DNA of 64,000 nucleotides from Paraburkholderia tropica (GCF_900109265.1 NZ_FNZM01000009.1:62001-126000); one strand, 5' to 3'. Positions 20,328 to 29,922 are shown, numbered from the stretch's first letter. Notes: generated by a model not told the origin, from the sequence alone. A program made the numbers and translations.

Positions 20328-21512
20328 TCAACGTGACGGCCACTTCCAGGCGGGCACGTCGTGCGCATCCTCGTCGGCGAGCGCGGTGGCACCGAGGCGC
20401 CGTTCCAGCACAATCGACTGGCTGCCCGCCTCGCGTTCGAGCGCGGCGACCAGCCGCGGCGCATGCGACACGACCAGCACCTGCGACTGCGTCGACGCCC
20501 GTGCGATCAGCCGCGCAAGCGAGGGCAGCAAGTCCGGATGCAGGCTCGTTTCGGGCTCGTCGAGCACCAGCAGCGCGGGCGGACGCGGGCTCAGCAGCGC
20601 CGCCGCGAGCAGCAGATAACGCAGCGTGCCGTCGGACAGCTCCGCGCCGCGCAACGGCCGCAAGAGCCCGTCCTGGCGCAGCGCCACCTCGAAACGCCCT
20701 TCGTGGTTCACGATCTCCGCGCGCGCGCCCGGAAACGCATCGCCGATCGCCGCATCGAGCGCCGCGCCGTCGCCGATCTCGCGGATCGTCTGCAAGGCGG
20801 CGGCGAGGTTCGCGCCGTCGTCGGAAAGCACCGGCGAATGCGTGCCGATCTGCACCTGACGCGCGGCCGCCTGCACGTCAGTGCGGAAATGATCGTAGAA
20901 GCGCCACGAGCGGATCTGCTCGCGCACCGCGATCATCTCGGGCGCGCTGCGCGGGTCGGCGAACTCCGTCATCATGCTGTCGAAGCTCGCCACCGGCTGG
21001 GCGAGCGTGGTCCAGTCGTCGCTTCCCCCGCGTCCGCCGCCCTCGCCCCGGATGCGGATCATCGGCCCCTGACGATCGACCAGCAACGCCGACGGCCGCA
21101 GGATCGGCCCGCTCCAGATGCATTCGCGCTTGATCACCGGATCGAGCGCGAACTGCGAGGTGGACGCCGGCGGCGGCAAGCCCAGATCGATCGCATAGCC
21201 GAAGGTCTCGCCCGCGAAACCGAGCTTGAGGCTCACCGCGTCCTTGCGCACCGTGCCCTGCACCGCGTGCTCGCCCGCACTCACGGCGCGCGAGAAGCGC
21301 TCGGGTCCGGCCCAGAGCGTCGATTGCAGACCGCCCTCGCGCGCCAGCGACGGAATCACACCGCCGCGCGCGGTCAGCGCGAGCAGCCGCAAGGCGCGAT
21401 ACAGATTCGATTTGCCACTGCCGTTCGGTCCCGTGATGACGTTGAGCGAGCCGAGCGGCACGATGAGTTCGCGCAACGAGCGGTAGTTGGCGATGGCGAG
21501 CGTAGTGAGCAT
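20328..21512 (-). CDS. RecF/SMC-like predicted ATPase (AAA, orphan)
   Basis: Protein of 394 residues with the split ABC-ATPase head found in RecF/SMC-type proteins. Walker A GPNGSGKSN near residue 30 is preceded by YRSLRELIVPLGSLNVIT; the signature-like ELSDGTLRYLLLAAALLSP and the Walker B/D-loop VLDEPETSLHPDLL lie in the last quarter, then VVSHAPRLVAAL. It matches the widespread predicted ATPase group (COG4637). No nuclease partner gene is adjacent, unlike defence systems such as Gabija or OLD-type pairs. ATG 21512 is favoured over GTG 21551; neither has a ribosome site. Function unknown. Confidence 0.75.
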   Translation of the reverse strand: MLTTLAIANYRSLRELIVPLGSLNVITGPNGSGKSNLYRALRLLALTARGGVIPSLAREGGLQSTLWAGPERFSRAVSAGEHAVQGTVRKDAVSLKLGFAGETFGYAIDLGLPPPASTSQFALDPVIKRECIWSGPILRPSALLVDRQGPMIRIRGEGGGRGGSDDWTTLAQPVASFDSMMTEFADPRSAPEMIAVREQIRSWRFYDHFRTDVQAAARQVQIGTHSPVLSDDGANLAAALQTIREIGDGAALDAAIGDAFPGARAEIVNHEGRFEVALRQDGLLRPLRGAELSDGTLRYLLLAAALLSPRPPALLVLDEPETSLHPDLLPSLARLIARASTQSQVLVVSHAPRLVAALEREAGSQSIVLERRLGATALADEDAHDVPAWKWPSR

Positions 21513-21610
21513 GTGTCGATGAGCCGAGGCGCGTCGGGTGTGAAGATCCACGCAGGATCATACGCAATCGACGCGCGACGGCAGGCATCGATGCAACGAT
21601 GGGCCCAACC

Positions 21611-23056
21611 TTAGCGCTGATGCGGCACGCGCGCGAGATCGCTGAGGAAACGGTCGCGCCACACGCCGAGGTCGTTGCGGCGCAGCGCCTCCATATTGGT
21701 GTGATAGCGCTCCTTGCGTTCTTCGAGCGGCATCGAGAGCGCGTGCTCGAGCGCCTCCGACATGCCCGTTGCATCGTGCGGATTGACGAGTAACGCGCCC
21801 GCGAGTTCGGCGGCCGCGCCCGCGAAAATCGACAGCACCAGCACGCCCGGATCCTCGGGATTCTGCGCGGCCACGTATTCCTTGGCGACGAGATTCATGC
21901 CGTCGTGCAACGGCGTGACGTAACCCACCTGCGACTCGCGGAACAGCGACATCAGCTTCCAGCGGTCGTACTGCTGGCTCAGGTAGCGGATCGGCGTGTA
22001 ATCGAGGCCCGAGTAGCGGCCGTTGATGCGCCCCGCCTCGCGCTCCAGTTCCTCGCGAATCACCTTGTAGCTGGCCACATCCGAACGCGTGGGCGGCGCG
22101 ATCTGCACGAGCGTGACTTTGCCGCGCCATTCGGGCGAATGTTCGAGCAGTTGCTCGAAGGCCTGAAAGCGCTCGACGAGGCCCTTCGAATAGTCGAGCC
22201 GGTCCACGCTCATGATGAGCTTGCGTCCTTCGAGGCTCTGCTTGAGATCGAGCACGTGCTGGCGGCTTTCGTAGCGCGCGGCCTGCTCGGCGATCTCGTC
22301 GGGAAACACGCCGATGCGGTACACGCCCGTGTGCAACGTGCGTCCGTACGCTTCGAGCACGCCCTCCTCCTCGACCTCGCCGGCTGTTTCGGCGCCCTTG
22401 CCCGGCTTCGTGGCTTCGCCCAGTTCGCGCACCGTGCCGTGCGCCTCGCGCGCGATGTAGTCGTGAAACGCCTGCTGGTCGTTGCGCGTCTGGAAGCCGA
22501 GCAGGTCGTAGCAGCACAGCGATTTCACGAGTTCCTCGTGCGGCGGAATCGTCTGCAGCACCTGCGGCGAGGGAAACGGAATGTGCAGGAAAAAGCCGAT
22601 GCGGTTGCGCACGCCTTCCGAACGCAGCGCCTCGGCGAACGGAATCAGATGGTAGTCGTGGACCCAGATGATGTCGTCGGGCTCGATCAGCTTGACGAGC
22701 TTGTGCGCGAGCCAGGCGTTCACGCGGCGATAGCCCGCGTATTCGTCGCGCTCGTAGCGTGCGAGGTCGTTGCGGTAGTGGAACACCGGCCAGAGCGTGG
22801 CGTTCGAAAAACCGCGGTAGTACTGGTCGTAATCCTTCTTCGTGAGACCGACGGTCGCGAACGTCACCGGTCCTTCCTGATCGAGCGTCGGGCCCGCGTT
22901 CGCCACCGTCTCGCTCACCACGTCGCCGCTCCAGCCGAACCACACGCCGCCCGCGTCCTTGAGCGCGCCGAACACGCCCACGGCGAGGCCGCCCGCCGAG
23001 CCTTTGGTTTCGGTGGGCGTCGCCACGCGGTTAGAGACGACTATCAGTCTTGCCAT
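21611..23056 (-). CDS. otsA: Trehalose-6-phosphate synthase
   Basis: Family 20 glycosyltransferase of 481 residues that makes trehalose-6-phosphate from UDP-glucose and glucose-6-phosphate. Diagnostic parts include [55 protein letters not shown] and [17 protein letters not shown]. Between [12 protein letters not shown] and YRIGVFP there is an inserted charged loop ([17 protein letters not shown]) not seen in the E. coli enzyme. GGAGGA precedes the ATG. No otsB phosphatase gene follows in the window. The MscS gene just upstream suggests an osmotic-stress neighbourhood. Confidence 0.95.
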   Translation of the reverse strand: MARLIVVSNRVATPTETKGSAGGLAVGVFGALKDAGGVWFGWSGDVVSETVANAGPTLDQEGPVTFATVGLTKKDYDQYYRGFSNATLWPVFHYRNDLARYERDEYAGYRRVNAWLAHKLVKLIEPDDIIWVHDYHLIPFAEALRSEGVRNRIGFFLHIPFPSPQVLQTIPPHEELVKSLCCYDLLGFQTRNDQQAFHDYIAREAHGTVRELGEATKPGKGAETAGEVEEEGVLEAYGRTLHTGVYRIGVFPDEIAEQAARYESRQHVLDLKQSLEGRKLIMSVDRLDYSKGLVERFQAFEQLLEHSPEWRGKVTLVQIAPPTRSDVASYKVIREELEREAGRINGRYSGLDYTPIRYLSQQYDRWKLMSLFRESQVGYVTPLHDGMNLVAKEYVAAQNPEDPGVLVLSIFAGAAAELAGALLVNPHDATGMSEALEHALSMPLEERKERYHTNMEALRRNDLGVWRDRFLSDLARVPHQR

Positions 23057-23231
23057 CGTGCTTTTCCTCCACGGATCGCCTGCTTCGCGATGTCTTCTCG
23101 TTGTTCAATTTCAGTTATAGGCCGCGCCGGGTTTGCATCTGCGTTCACATCTGCGTCTACATTCGCCGTGGCGCGTTGCCTCTCTTTTGCCTCGTCTTGC
23201 AACCGACGTTTCAACCGCGCTCTAACACGAT

Positions 23232-24461
23232 CTAACGCGACGGCGTCGGCTCCTCCGCCGTGCGCGAGCCGCTGTCCGCGACCGGATCGGCTTCGGTGTT
23301 GGCCGCCGTGCTCGACGCCGCGCTAGCACCGGCTCGCGAGCCGCGCCGCGTGAACGCCGGCAGCTCGCCCGTCGGCACTTCCATGCCGCTCTCGACGTCC
23401 GCCGACACTTCCGCGCGCGCCCGCGGCAGATACTGCGGAAAGTGCGCGTTGATGAAGTCGAACAGCCCTTCACGCACACGGCATCGCAAATCCCAGTTCA
23501 GCCCCGAATCCTGCGAGCTCACGAGCACGCGCAACTGCATCGCGCGCTCGTTGGCATCGGTGACCTGCAACACCTGCACGCGCTTGTCCCATTCGGGCGC
23601 GCGCTCGACGATGCGCGCCAGTTCCTCGCGCAGCGGCGCGAGCGGCGTACGGTAATCGAGCCACAGAAACACCGAGCCGATGATCTGCGAGCTGCTGCGC
23701 GTCCAGTTCGTGAACGGATTCTCGATAAACCATTGCAGCGGCACGATCAGCCGCCGCTGGTCCCAGATGCGCACCGAGACATACGTACCGGTAATTTCTT
23801 CGATGCGCCCCCACTCGCCCTGGATCACGACCACATCGTCGAGCCGGATGGGCTGGGAAATCGCGATTTGCAGACCGGCAATCAGATTCCCCAGCACGGG
23901 GCGTGCCGCGATACCGGCGACCAGACCGGCGACGCCCGCCGACGCCAGCAGACTCGCGCCGATCTGGCGCACGTTCGGGAAGGTCATCAGCGCCGCGCCG
24001 AGCCCGAAAATGATGATCACGACCATCACCGTGCGCGCGAGCACGCGCGCCTGCGTGTGGATGCGGCGCGCCTGCAGGTTGTCGGCGATATCGAGCGGAT
24101 GCGCCGCGATAATCGCCTCGCCGATGGCCGCCGCGCAGCGCACGGACAACCACGTCATGGCGGCGATCAGCGCAAACGCGCAGAGCTCACGCAAGGTGCT
24201 GATGAAGTGCAGCGTGTCGGGCGCCTGCCACCAGACGAACTCCAGCGCGAGCACGGCGAGCACCATGCGCGCGGGCGGGTTCACGTAGCGCACGAACACG
24301 CTCGCATACGGATACGGCCGCGCGAGCCGGCGCACGACGCGCGCGCCGAGCCAGTGCACAGCGAAAGCGAAGGCCAGCGCGATGGCGCTGACGAGGAGCG
24401 TGCCGAGCCAGTTTTGCAACGGGGCGTCGGTCAGTCGGGAAAAGTCGTCGAGAGTGGGCAT
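23232..24461 (-). CDS. Mechanosensitive ion channel, MscS family
   Basis: Inner-membrane channel of 409 residues that would release solutes at hypo-osmotic shock. It has about four to five helices before the MscS domain; the pore-lining helix is GASLLASAGVAGLVAGIAARPVLGNLIAGLQIAI, followed by PIRLDDVVVIQGEWGRIEEITGTYVSVRIWDQRRLIVPLQWFIENPF, the conserved beta-domain. A Pro/Ala/Ser-rich C-terminal tail (RAGASAASSTAANTEAD) is appended. ATG 24461 has an AGGAGG about 12 bases upstream, longer than ideal spacing. It is 175 bases upstream of otsA on the same strand. Confidence 0.9.
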   Translation of the reverse strand: MPTLDDFSRLTDAPLQNWLGTLLVSAIALAFAFAVHWLGARVVRRLARPYPYASVFVRYVNPPARMVLAVLALEFVWWQAPDTLHFISTLRELCAFALIAAMTWLSVRCAAAIGEAIIAAHPLDIADNLQARRIHTQARVLARTVMVVIIIFGLGAALMTFPNVRQIGASLLASAGVAGLVAGIAARPVLGNLIAGLQIAISQPIRLDDVVVIQGEWGRIEEITGTYVSVRIWDQRRLIVPLQWFIENPFTNWTRSSSQIIGSVFLWLDYRTPLAPLREELARIVERAPEWDKRVQVLQVTDANERAMQLRVLVSSQDSGLNWDLRCRVREGLFDFINAHFPQYLPRARAEVSADVESGMEVPTGELPAFTRRGSRAGASAASSTAANTEADPVADSGSRTAEEPTPSR

Positions 24462-24877
24462 CGGTGGCCAGTTCCTCCTGCGCGTGGCGACCTGGTGGAA
24501 ACGGCACGGGCGGCAGGCCCGCGGGCGAGACGGCGCGGCAGCGGCGGCGCTTTCGGCATGCGGCGGCGTCACATCGTGGCGGCGTGGCAACGCGGCGTCG
24601 GCAAAAGCCGGGCCCGTCAGGCGTAACGCTACGCGAATGCGTGTAAAAACGCGCTCAAGATTGCGCCGATGGTGCGACTCATGCGGCTAATGCAGCTGGT
24701 GCGGATCGAGCGAGCGGCGCGCTGCGCGAGACGCGGCGGCCCGGAAAAGCCGCCGCGCAGGAGAATCGACTGGCGATTGCGCCGTTGGTTCAACGGCGCT
24801 ACGGATGCGAGGTGATACGGCGGAGGTTGCGGCAAAAGACGGGCAGCACGGCCGGACGCGCCGTGCCGAGGCGGCCA
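24462..24877. other. Intergenic region with one GC hairpin
   Basis: These 416 bases hold no supported gene. A perfect 9-bp stem CGCGGCGGC / GCCGCCGCG lies at 24732-24740 and 24749-24757, about 120 bases beyond the stop of the minus-strand Rap1a-type gene; without a T-run it is at most a weak terminator. The MscS promoter should be here. Confidence 0.4.
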
Positions 24878-25234
24878 TCAACTGCCCGTCTTGCAGGGAA
24901 ACGCCTTGCCGAGCCCAAGCGAAATCGCCGTGCTGGCGTTGTAGCCCGCGATGTTCGGGTTGTCGGCGATGTACTTGCGCACGGCGTCGGTCAGCTGCGC
25001 GGAGCGCGCATCCGCCGGCAGGCAGAAGTATTGGCCGACGCGCGGGCCGGTCGTGCCGCCGATCGCGTCGATGGTGTTGAAGATGCCGTCGGCGGCACCT
25101 TCGATATACGCCGCGCACGCACTGCGCGAGGCCACGTCGGTCTTCGAGCAAAGGCGGTTGAGGTCGCTTGCGGTGAATGCGAAAGCCGAGAGCGGCAAAA
25201 CGAGCGCGCCGGCGCAGAACAGAGCCCGCAGCAT
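24878..25234 (-). CDS. Rap1a/Tai-type small secreted protein
   Basis: Exported protein of 118 residues. Signal peptide MLRALFCAGALVLPLSAFA is followed by the helix-rich domain with the conserved pattern NRLCSK..., SACAAYIEGAADGIFN, YFCLPADARSAQLTDAVRKYIADNP, and LGKAFPC. This matches the Rap1a/Tai group, members of which are periplasmic immunity proteins against type VI secretion effectors; four cysteines probably pair. No effector or secretion gene is adjacent here, so it may be an orphan or a housekeeping member. AAGGAG precedes ATG 25234; the longer upstream reading would lack a signal peptide. Confidence 0.7.
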   Translation of the reverse strand: MLRALFCAGALVLPLSAFAFTASDLNRLCSKTDVASRSACAAYIEGAADGIFNTIDAIGGTTGPRVGQYFCLPADARSAQLTDAVRKYIADNPNIAGYNASTAISLGLGKAFPCKTGS

Positions 25235-25463
25235 GGTTCTCCTTGAATCGTCGTGTGGTGCGGCGCCCCTGCGCCGCGCGCCGCCCGCCGGTGCGCGCGT
25301 GGAGCGCGGCTGCCGGCAAGGGGCAATTTCGCTATTGTGCACTGTTTTGCATAACTGCCGCTCGGGTCCGGTTCGCGCCGCACCCGCGCGGCCGTTGCGC
25401 GCGAGGCCGCGTGGCAGGCGGCCCGGGGTGCGGTCGAGCGCTGACTGAGCCGTTATCGGCCCC

Positions 25464-26177
25464 TTATTGCGCCGCCTGACCCATGCGCGCCGAGAGGTCC
25501 TTGATCGCATCCGGCGCCTTGTACTGCTTGGCGAAATCGAGCGCGTTCATGCCGATCTGGTTCTTGGCCTGCAGATTCGCGCCGTGATCGAGCAGCAGAT
25601 TCGCGGTGCTCATGTGATCGCCGCGCGCGGCCATCATGAGCGGCGTGGTGCCGTTCGGCGACTGCGCGTTCACGTCGGCCGAATAGCCGATCAGCAGCTT
25701 CGCGACGTCGTCGTTGCCGTTTGCGGCCGCGTAGTGCAGCGGGGTCCAGCCCTGCTTGTTGACGTCGGCGCCCTTGGTGATGAGCATTTTCACGAGGTCG
25801 ACGTCGCCGTTCAGCGAGGCCAGCATGAGCGCGTTTTCGCCCGCCTTGTCCTGCGCGTTGATCTTGATGGCCGGGTTGTCGAGCAGCACCGCCGCGACCT
25901 TGTCCGACTTCTCGCGGGCGGCCAGCACGAGCAGCGGCATGCCCTGGTCGTCGGTCGCGTTCGGGTCCATGCCGTTGGCGATGTCCTTGGCGACGCCCTT
26001 GTCGTCGTCGAACTTCACGCCTTTCACGAGCGAATCGATCGGCGCGGCGTGGACCGGCGCGCTGACGAGCACGGCGGCGCCCATGCCGAAAGCAAGCGCG
26101 GCGGCGACGCGGCGCACGGCGGCGCCCCGGACGGTTTGCGCGGATTTCACGGTGGACAGTTGCGAATTCGAGTTCAT
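25464..26177 (-). CDS. Exported ankyrin-repeat protein
   Basis: Periplasmic protein of 237 residues. A long twin-part signal (MNSNSQLSTVKS..., hydrophobic VAAALAFGMGAAVLVSAPVHAA) is followed by five or so ankyrin repeats: QGMPLLVLAAREKSDKVAAVLL, GENALMLASLNGDVDLVKMLITKGADVN, GWTPLHYAAANGNDDVAKLLIGYSADVN, GTTPLMMAARGDHMSTANLLLDHGANL and NALDFAKQYKAPDAIKDL. It is a binding scaffold; no partner can be named. ATG 26177 has AAGG nearby. It is 75 bases downstream of the TatD-like gene and transcribed in the same direction. Confidence 0.82.
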   Translation of the reverse strand: MNSNSQLSTVKSAQTVRGAAVRRVAAALAFGMGAAVLVSAPVHAAPIDSLVKGVKFDDDKGVAKDIANGMDPNATDDQGMPLLVLAAREKSDKVAAVLLDNPAIKINAQDKAGENALMLASLNGDVDLVKMLITKGADVNKQGWTPLHYAAANGNDDVAKLLIGYSADVNAQSPNGTTPLMMAARGDHMSTANLLLDHGANLQAKNQIGMNALDFAKQYKAPDAIKDLSARMGQAAQ

Positions 26178-26253
26178 GTCAGGCCTTAACGTTATTCGAT
26201 ATCTGATTGATAACACGCCGTTTTTTCAGCGGCATTGCCCGTAGCGGCTGCGT

Positions 26254-27039
26254 TCAGGCCGAAGCCGGAATCTTGAAGAGCCGGAAAAAATTCTGCGTGG
26301 TGGCAGCGCCGAGTTCGGCGTCCGGCAATCCGCGTTGCTGGGCAATGAATCTTCCGACATGGCTGACGTACGCAGGTTCATTGGGTTTGCCACGAAATGG
26401 CACTGGCGCAAGATACGGCGAGTCCGTTTCGATCAAAAGACGCTCGATCGGCACGCGGCGCGCCACTTCCTGCACATCGGTCGCGCTCTTGAAGGTCACG
26501 ATGCCCGACAGCGAAATGAAGAAATTCTGCGCGATAGCGCGTTCGGCGATCGCCCACGGCTCCGTGAAGCAGTGCATCACGCCGCCCGGCTCGCCCGCGC
26601 GCTCCTCTTCCATGATGCGCAGCGTGTCCTCGGAAGCGGCGCGCGTGTGGACGATCAGCGGCTTGCCGGTGGCGTGCGCCGCGCGAATGTGCACGCGAAA
26701 GCGCTCACGCTGCCATTCCATGTCGTCGATGGTGCGTTCGCCCAGACGGTAGTAATCGAGCCCCGTTTCGCCGATCGCCACCACCTTCGGGTGTTTCGCC
26801 AGCTCGACGAGGTCGGCGACCGAGGGCTCCTGCACGTCTTCGTGGTCCGGATGCACGCCCACCGACGCGTAGACGTTCTCGTAGCGGCTCGCGATATCGA
26901 GCACCGAGGGCAGCGTCTCCAGATCGACCGAGACGCACAGCGCGTGCGTCACGGACTGCTCGCGCATGTTTTCGAGCACCTGCGGCAGCCGGTCGGCGAG
27001 GCCCTCGAAGTTGATGTGGCAATGCGAATCGACAAACAT
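26254..27039 (-). CDS. TatD-family metal-dependent hydrolase (YcfH-like)
   Basis: Metal-dependent DNase/phosphoesterase fold of 261 residues. Metal ligands are visible: VDSHCH near the start, IGETGLDYY, LIVHTRAA, HCF and LLIETDSPYLAP. ATG 27039 is chosen because AGGAC sits five to six bases upstream; TTG 27045 (adding MS) is an alternative. It follows holB by 90 bases on the same strand, the usual holB-tatD order in proteobacteria. Confidence 0.9.
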   Translation of the reverse strand: MFVDSHCHINFEGLADRLPQVLENMREQSVTHALCVSVDLETLPSVLDIASRYENVYASVGVHPDHEDVQEPSVADLVELAKHPKVVAIGETGLDYYRLGERTIDDMEWQRERFRVHIRAAHATGKPLIVHTRAASEDTLRIMEEERAGEPGGVMHCFTEPWAIAERAIAQNFFISLSGIVTFKSATDVQEVARRVPIERLLIETDSPYLAPVPFRGKPNEPAYVSHVGRFIAQQRGLPDAELGAATTQNFFRLFKIPASA

Positions 27040-27129
27040 GGACAAGTCCTGCGGTGAAAATCGTTAAGGCTAAGCGAGGCTCAAGGCCGGCGCGGCGCGC
27101 TGTGTGATCAAACGCGCATCAAATACGCG

Positions 27130-28173
27130 TCAGGCGAACATTTCACGATAGCCGAGAAACAGTTCCTCGAATACGAGCCGCGCATTGAGCGGATGGTTTT
27201 CGATCGCGCGCTGACGCGTCACGGTCTTCATGTAGCGCGCGAGCGCCGGGCTGTCGAGCTTCGCGGCGCAGCGCCCGAGCGCGGCCGCCGACTGCGGGTA
27301 ATAGCGCGGACGGCCCGCCGTGCGTTCGGCCAGCAGATCGTAGACCCAGCGCTGCAACCAGCCGAGCACCAGCGGCACCGGCAGCTTTTGCAGCGTCTCG
27401 CCGCAGGCGAACGGATCGCAGGCCGGACCGGCGGCGAGCTGGGCGAGCGTCCAGTCGCGCAGCGTGCGGTTTTCGTCGCTCGCGAGCGCGAGTGCCGCAA
27501 GCGGCGCGCCGCCCGCTTCGGCCAGCAGCCCGACCGGATCGTCCACGCCCTGCTGCGCAAGCCAGGCCTGCGCCTCGGCAGGCGCGGGCGTGCTCATCGG
27601 CCACTGGCGGCAGCGGCTGATGATGGTCGGCAGCAAACGGTCGATGCGCGCCGAGACCATCAGGAACACCACGCCCGAAGGCGGTTCCTCCAGCGTTTTC
27701 AGCAGCGCGTTCGCGGCGGCGACGTTGAGCGCTTCGGCCGGATACAGCACGACCACGCGCATGCCGCCGCGATGCGAGCCGACGCCCGTGAAATCGAGCA
27801 GCGCGCGCACCTGCTCGATGCGGATTTCCTTGCTGGGCGCGCGCCCTTTCTTGCCTTCGTCGTCGCCCTTGTCGGCTTTCTCGGGCTTGCCGTCGCTGTC
27901 GTCGCCCGTCGGGCCGACGAGGCTGGCGAGCGCTTCGGGCACCACCGCGCGGTAATCGGGATGATTGCCCTGCTCGAACCAGTGGCACGCCGGGCAGGCG
28001 CCGCACGGCTGACCGTCGGGGTGCGGCGACTCGCACAGCAGCCCCTTCGCCAGATGCTGGGCGAACTGGAGCTTGCCGATGCCGGCCTGGCCGTGCAGCA
28101 GCAGCGCATGCGGCCAGTGGCTGCGCAACTGCTGAAGGCGTTCCCAGTCGCCGCTCTGCCACGGATAGATCAT
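27130..28173 (-). CDS. holB: DNA polymerase III delta-prime subunit
   Basis: Clamp-loader subunit of 347 residues. The P-loop-like motif HALLLHGQAGIGKLQFAQHLA and a zinc cluster CESPHPDGQPCGACPACHWF are present, then IRIEQVRALL, VLYPAEALNVAAANALLKTLEEPPSG and the sensor region IISRCRQWP. Compared with the E. coli protein it has an added charged linker (about 90-125: GDDSDGKPEKADKGDDEGKK), as in several Burkholderiales. ATG 28173 (MIYPWQ) is preferred to TTG 28185. It follows tmk by 86 bases in the conserved mltG-tmk-holB-tatD block. Confidence 0.95.
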   Translation of the reverse strand: MIYPWQSGDWERLQQLRSHWPHALLLHGQAGIGKLQFAQHLAKGLLCESPHPDGQPCGACPACHWFEQGNHPDYRAVVPEALASLVGPTGDDSDGKPEKADKGDDEGKKGRAPSKEIRIEQVRALLDFTGVGSHRGGMRVVVLYPAEALNVAAANALLKTLEEPPSGVVFLMVSARIDRLLPTIISRCRQWPMSTPAPAEAQAWLAQQGVDDPVGLLAEAGGAPLAALALASDENRTLRDWTLAQLAAGPACDPFACGETLQKLPVPLVLGWLQRWVYDLLAERTAGRPRYYPQSAAALGRCAAKLDSPALARYMKTVTRQRAIENHPLNARLVFEELFLGYREMFA

Positions 28174-28259
28174 ATTTAGAATCAATCAGTTAGGCGAAGT
28201 TCGCGAGATTTCGCGCGAACCACGCCGTTCATATAACTTCGCCAAATAACGCTTTGCAA

Positions 28260-28880
28260 TCAGAGCGTTGCGATGATCTGCTCAAGCTTGGCGCGAATTC
28301 CGTCGATGCTCTGCGAGGAATCGACGATCGCGAAGCGGTACGGCGCCTCTTCCGCGCGGCGCAGGTACTCGGCGCGCGTGCGCGTGAAGAACGCATCGGT
28401 CTCGCTTTCGAAGCGGTCCGGCTCGCGCGCCGCGCCGCGCCGCTCGCTGGCGGTGTCGGGCGCGATGTCGAACAGGATGGTCAGATCGGGCTGAAAACCG
28501 CCCTGCACCCAGCGTTCAAGCGTTTCCAGCTTGTCGCGCGGCAGGCCGCGGCCGCCGCCCTGATAGGCAAAGGTCGCGTCGGAAAAGCGGTCCGACAGCA
28601 CCCAGTCGCCGCGTGCGAGCGCCGGCTCGATCACGCGCGCGAGATGCTCGCGACGCGCCGCGAACATCAGCAGCGCCTCGGTTTCGAGGTCCATCTGCTC
28701 GTGCAGCAGGAGATCGCGCAGCGATTCGCCGAGCGGCGTGCCGCCCGGTTCGCGCGTCATGACCACCGTGCGGCCGCCGGCAGCGAGCTTGTGCTCGAGC
28801 TGCTCGCGGAACCAGGCCAGATGCGTGGTCTTGCCCGCGCCGTCGATGCCCTCGAACGTGATGAATCGGCCACGCGCCAT
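28260..28880 (-). CDS. tmk: Thymidylate kinase
   Basis: Phosphorylates dTMP to dTDP, an essential step to dTTP. The 206-residue protein has the P-loop [11 protein letters not shown], the DRx motif in [32 protein letters not shown] and [13 protein letters not shown] follows the mltG stop directly (TAAATG), so translation is tightly coupled to mltG. Confidence 0.97.
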   Translation of the reverse strand: MARGRFITFEGIDGAGKTTHLAWFREQLEHKLAAGGRTVVMTREPGGTPLGESLRDLLLHEQMDLETEALLMFAARREHLARVIEPALARGDWVLSDRFSDATFAYQGGGRGLPRDKLETLERWVQGGFQPDLTILFDIAPDTASERRGAAREPDRFESETDAFFTRTRAEYLRRAEEAPYRFAIVDSSQSIDGIRAKLEQIIATL

Positions 28881-29891
28881 TTAGTTACCCCGGATGTATT
28901 TGTCGACGGCCTTGTTGTGGTCGACGAGATTGTCGGAAAACACGCTGCTGCCGTCGCCGCGCGCCACGAAATACAGCGCGCCGGTCGCCGCCGGATTGAG
29001 CGCTGCCTGCAATGCCGCGGCGCCGGGCAACGCGATTGGCGTTGGCGGCAGTCCTGGGCGCAGGTACGTATTGTAAAGAGTGTCGGTTTGCAGATCGCGC
29101 TTGTGCAGACGCCCCAGATAGCCCGCGCCCATCCCGTAGATCACCGCCGGATCGGTCTGCAGCGGCATGCCCACCTTGAGGCGGTTCGTGAATACGGCGG
29201 CCACCAGCGGACGGTCGCCGGCCTTGCCGGTTTCCTTTTCGACCAGCGAAGCGAGCGTCAGCGCCTCGTACGGCGACTTCAGCGGCAGACCCGGCGCGCG
29301 CGCGGCCCATGCCTCGTTCAGATGCGTCTGCATGAGCTTATAGGCGCGGCGGAAGACGTCCAGATCGCTCGAACCCTTGTCGAACAGATAGGTGTCGGGG
29401 AAGAACAGGCCCTCGCCGCTGCCCTCGGGCGAAGCGGGCGCGCCGATCGCCGTCAGAAGCTGGGCGTCGTTCATGCCCGCGGTGTCGTGGCGCAGCGCCG
29501 GATTCGCGTCGAGCTCGTCGCGCATGCGCTTGAAGGTCCAGCCTTCGATGATGGTCGCGACGTATTCGTTGACGTCGCCGAGCGCCATCTTCTGCAGCAC
29601 TTCGTAGGGCGTGATGCCCGCCTTGAATTCGTAATTGCCCGATTTGAGATGGCTCTGCAGGCCGAGCGCGCGGGTCATCAGCACGAACAACTGGGGCTGG
29701 ACCGGCACGCCGCCGCGGCTCAACTGGGCGGTAACGCTGCGCACGGTGCTGTGCGGCTTGATGGTGACGTCGAGCTGCTGGACCGCGAGTGCAACGGGCG
29801 TGGTGGCCCAGTACCAGACACCGCCTGCGGCGGCTGCGCCCAGCACGGCGCACGCAACGCCGGCGGCAAGGCATTTCTTCAGGAGGGACAT
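28881..29891 (-). CDS. mltG: Endolytic murein transglycosylase
   Basis: Membrane-anchored enzyme that cuts nascent peptidoglycan strands. One N-terminal helix (CLAAGVACAVLGAAAAGGVWYW) precedes a LysM-like region and the YceG catalytic part with the catalytic Glu in ALTLASLVEKETG and the C-terminal GALYFVARGDGSSVFSDNLVDHNKAVDKYI. The length of 336 residues is normal. GGAGG-like sequence precedes ATG 29891. It heads the mltG-tmk-holB-tatD run and is divergent from ygfZ. Confidence 0.95.
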   Translation of the reverse strand: MSLLKKCLAAGVACAVLGAAAAGGVWYWATTPVALAVQQLDVTIKPHSTVRSVTAQLSRGGVPVQPQLFVLMTRALGLQSHLKSGNYEFKAGITPYEVLQKMALGDVNEYVATIIEGWTFKRMRDELDANPALRHDTAGMNDAQLLTAIGAPASPEGSGEGLFFPDTYLFDKGSSDLDVFRRAYKLMQTHLNEAWAARAPGLPLKSPYEALTLASLVEKETGKAGDRPLVAAVFTNRLKVGMPLQTDPAVIYGMGAGYLGRLHKRDLQTDTLYNTYLRPGLPPTPIALPGAAALQAALNPAATGALYFVARGDGSSVFSDNLVDHNKAVDKYIRGN

Positions 29892-29916
29892 GGAAACATG
29901 ACTCAGGGGGACCTCA

Positions 29917-29922
29917 TATAAT
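29917..29922 (+). promoter_or_regulatory. Candidate -10 box for ygfZ
   Basis: A perfect TATAAT lies 46 bases before the ygfZ start in the 77-base divergent region. A usual-spaced -35 is not obvious (GGAAAC near 29892), and on the other strand the same sequence reads ATTATA, so it could also serve mltG. Confidence 0.4.

Noticed and set aside
24732..24757. GC hairpin as a proper terminator for the Rap1a-type gene
   Set aside because: The stem is perfect, but it has no T-run and lies 120 bases past the stop.
25235..25510. N-terminal extension of the Rap1a-type protein to 210 residues
   Set aside because: The extension is Arg-rich, lacks a ribosome site and would bury the signal peptide that begins at ATG 25234.
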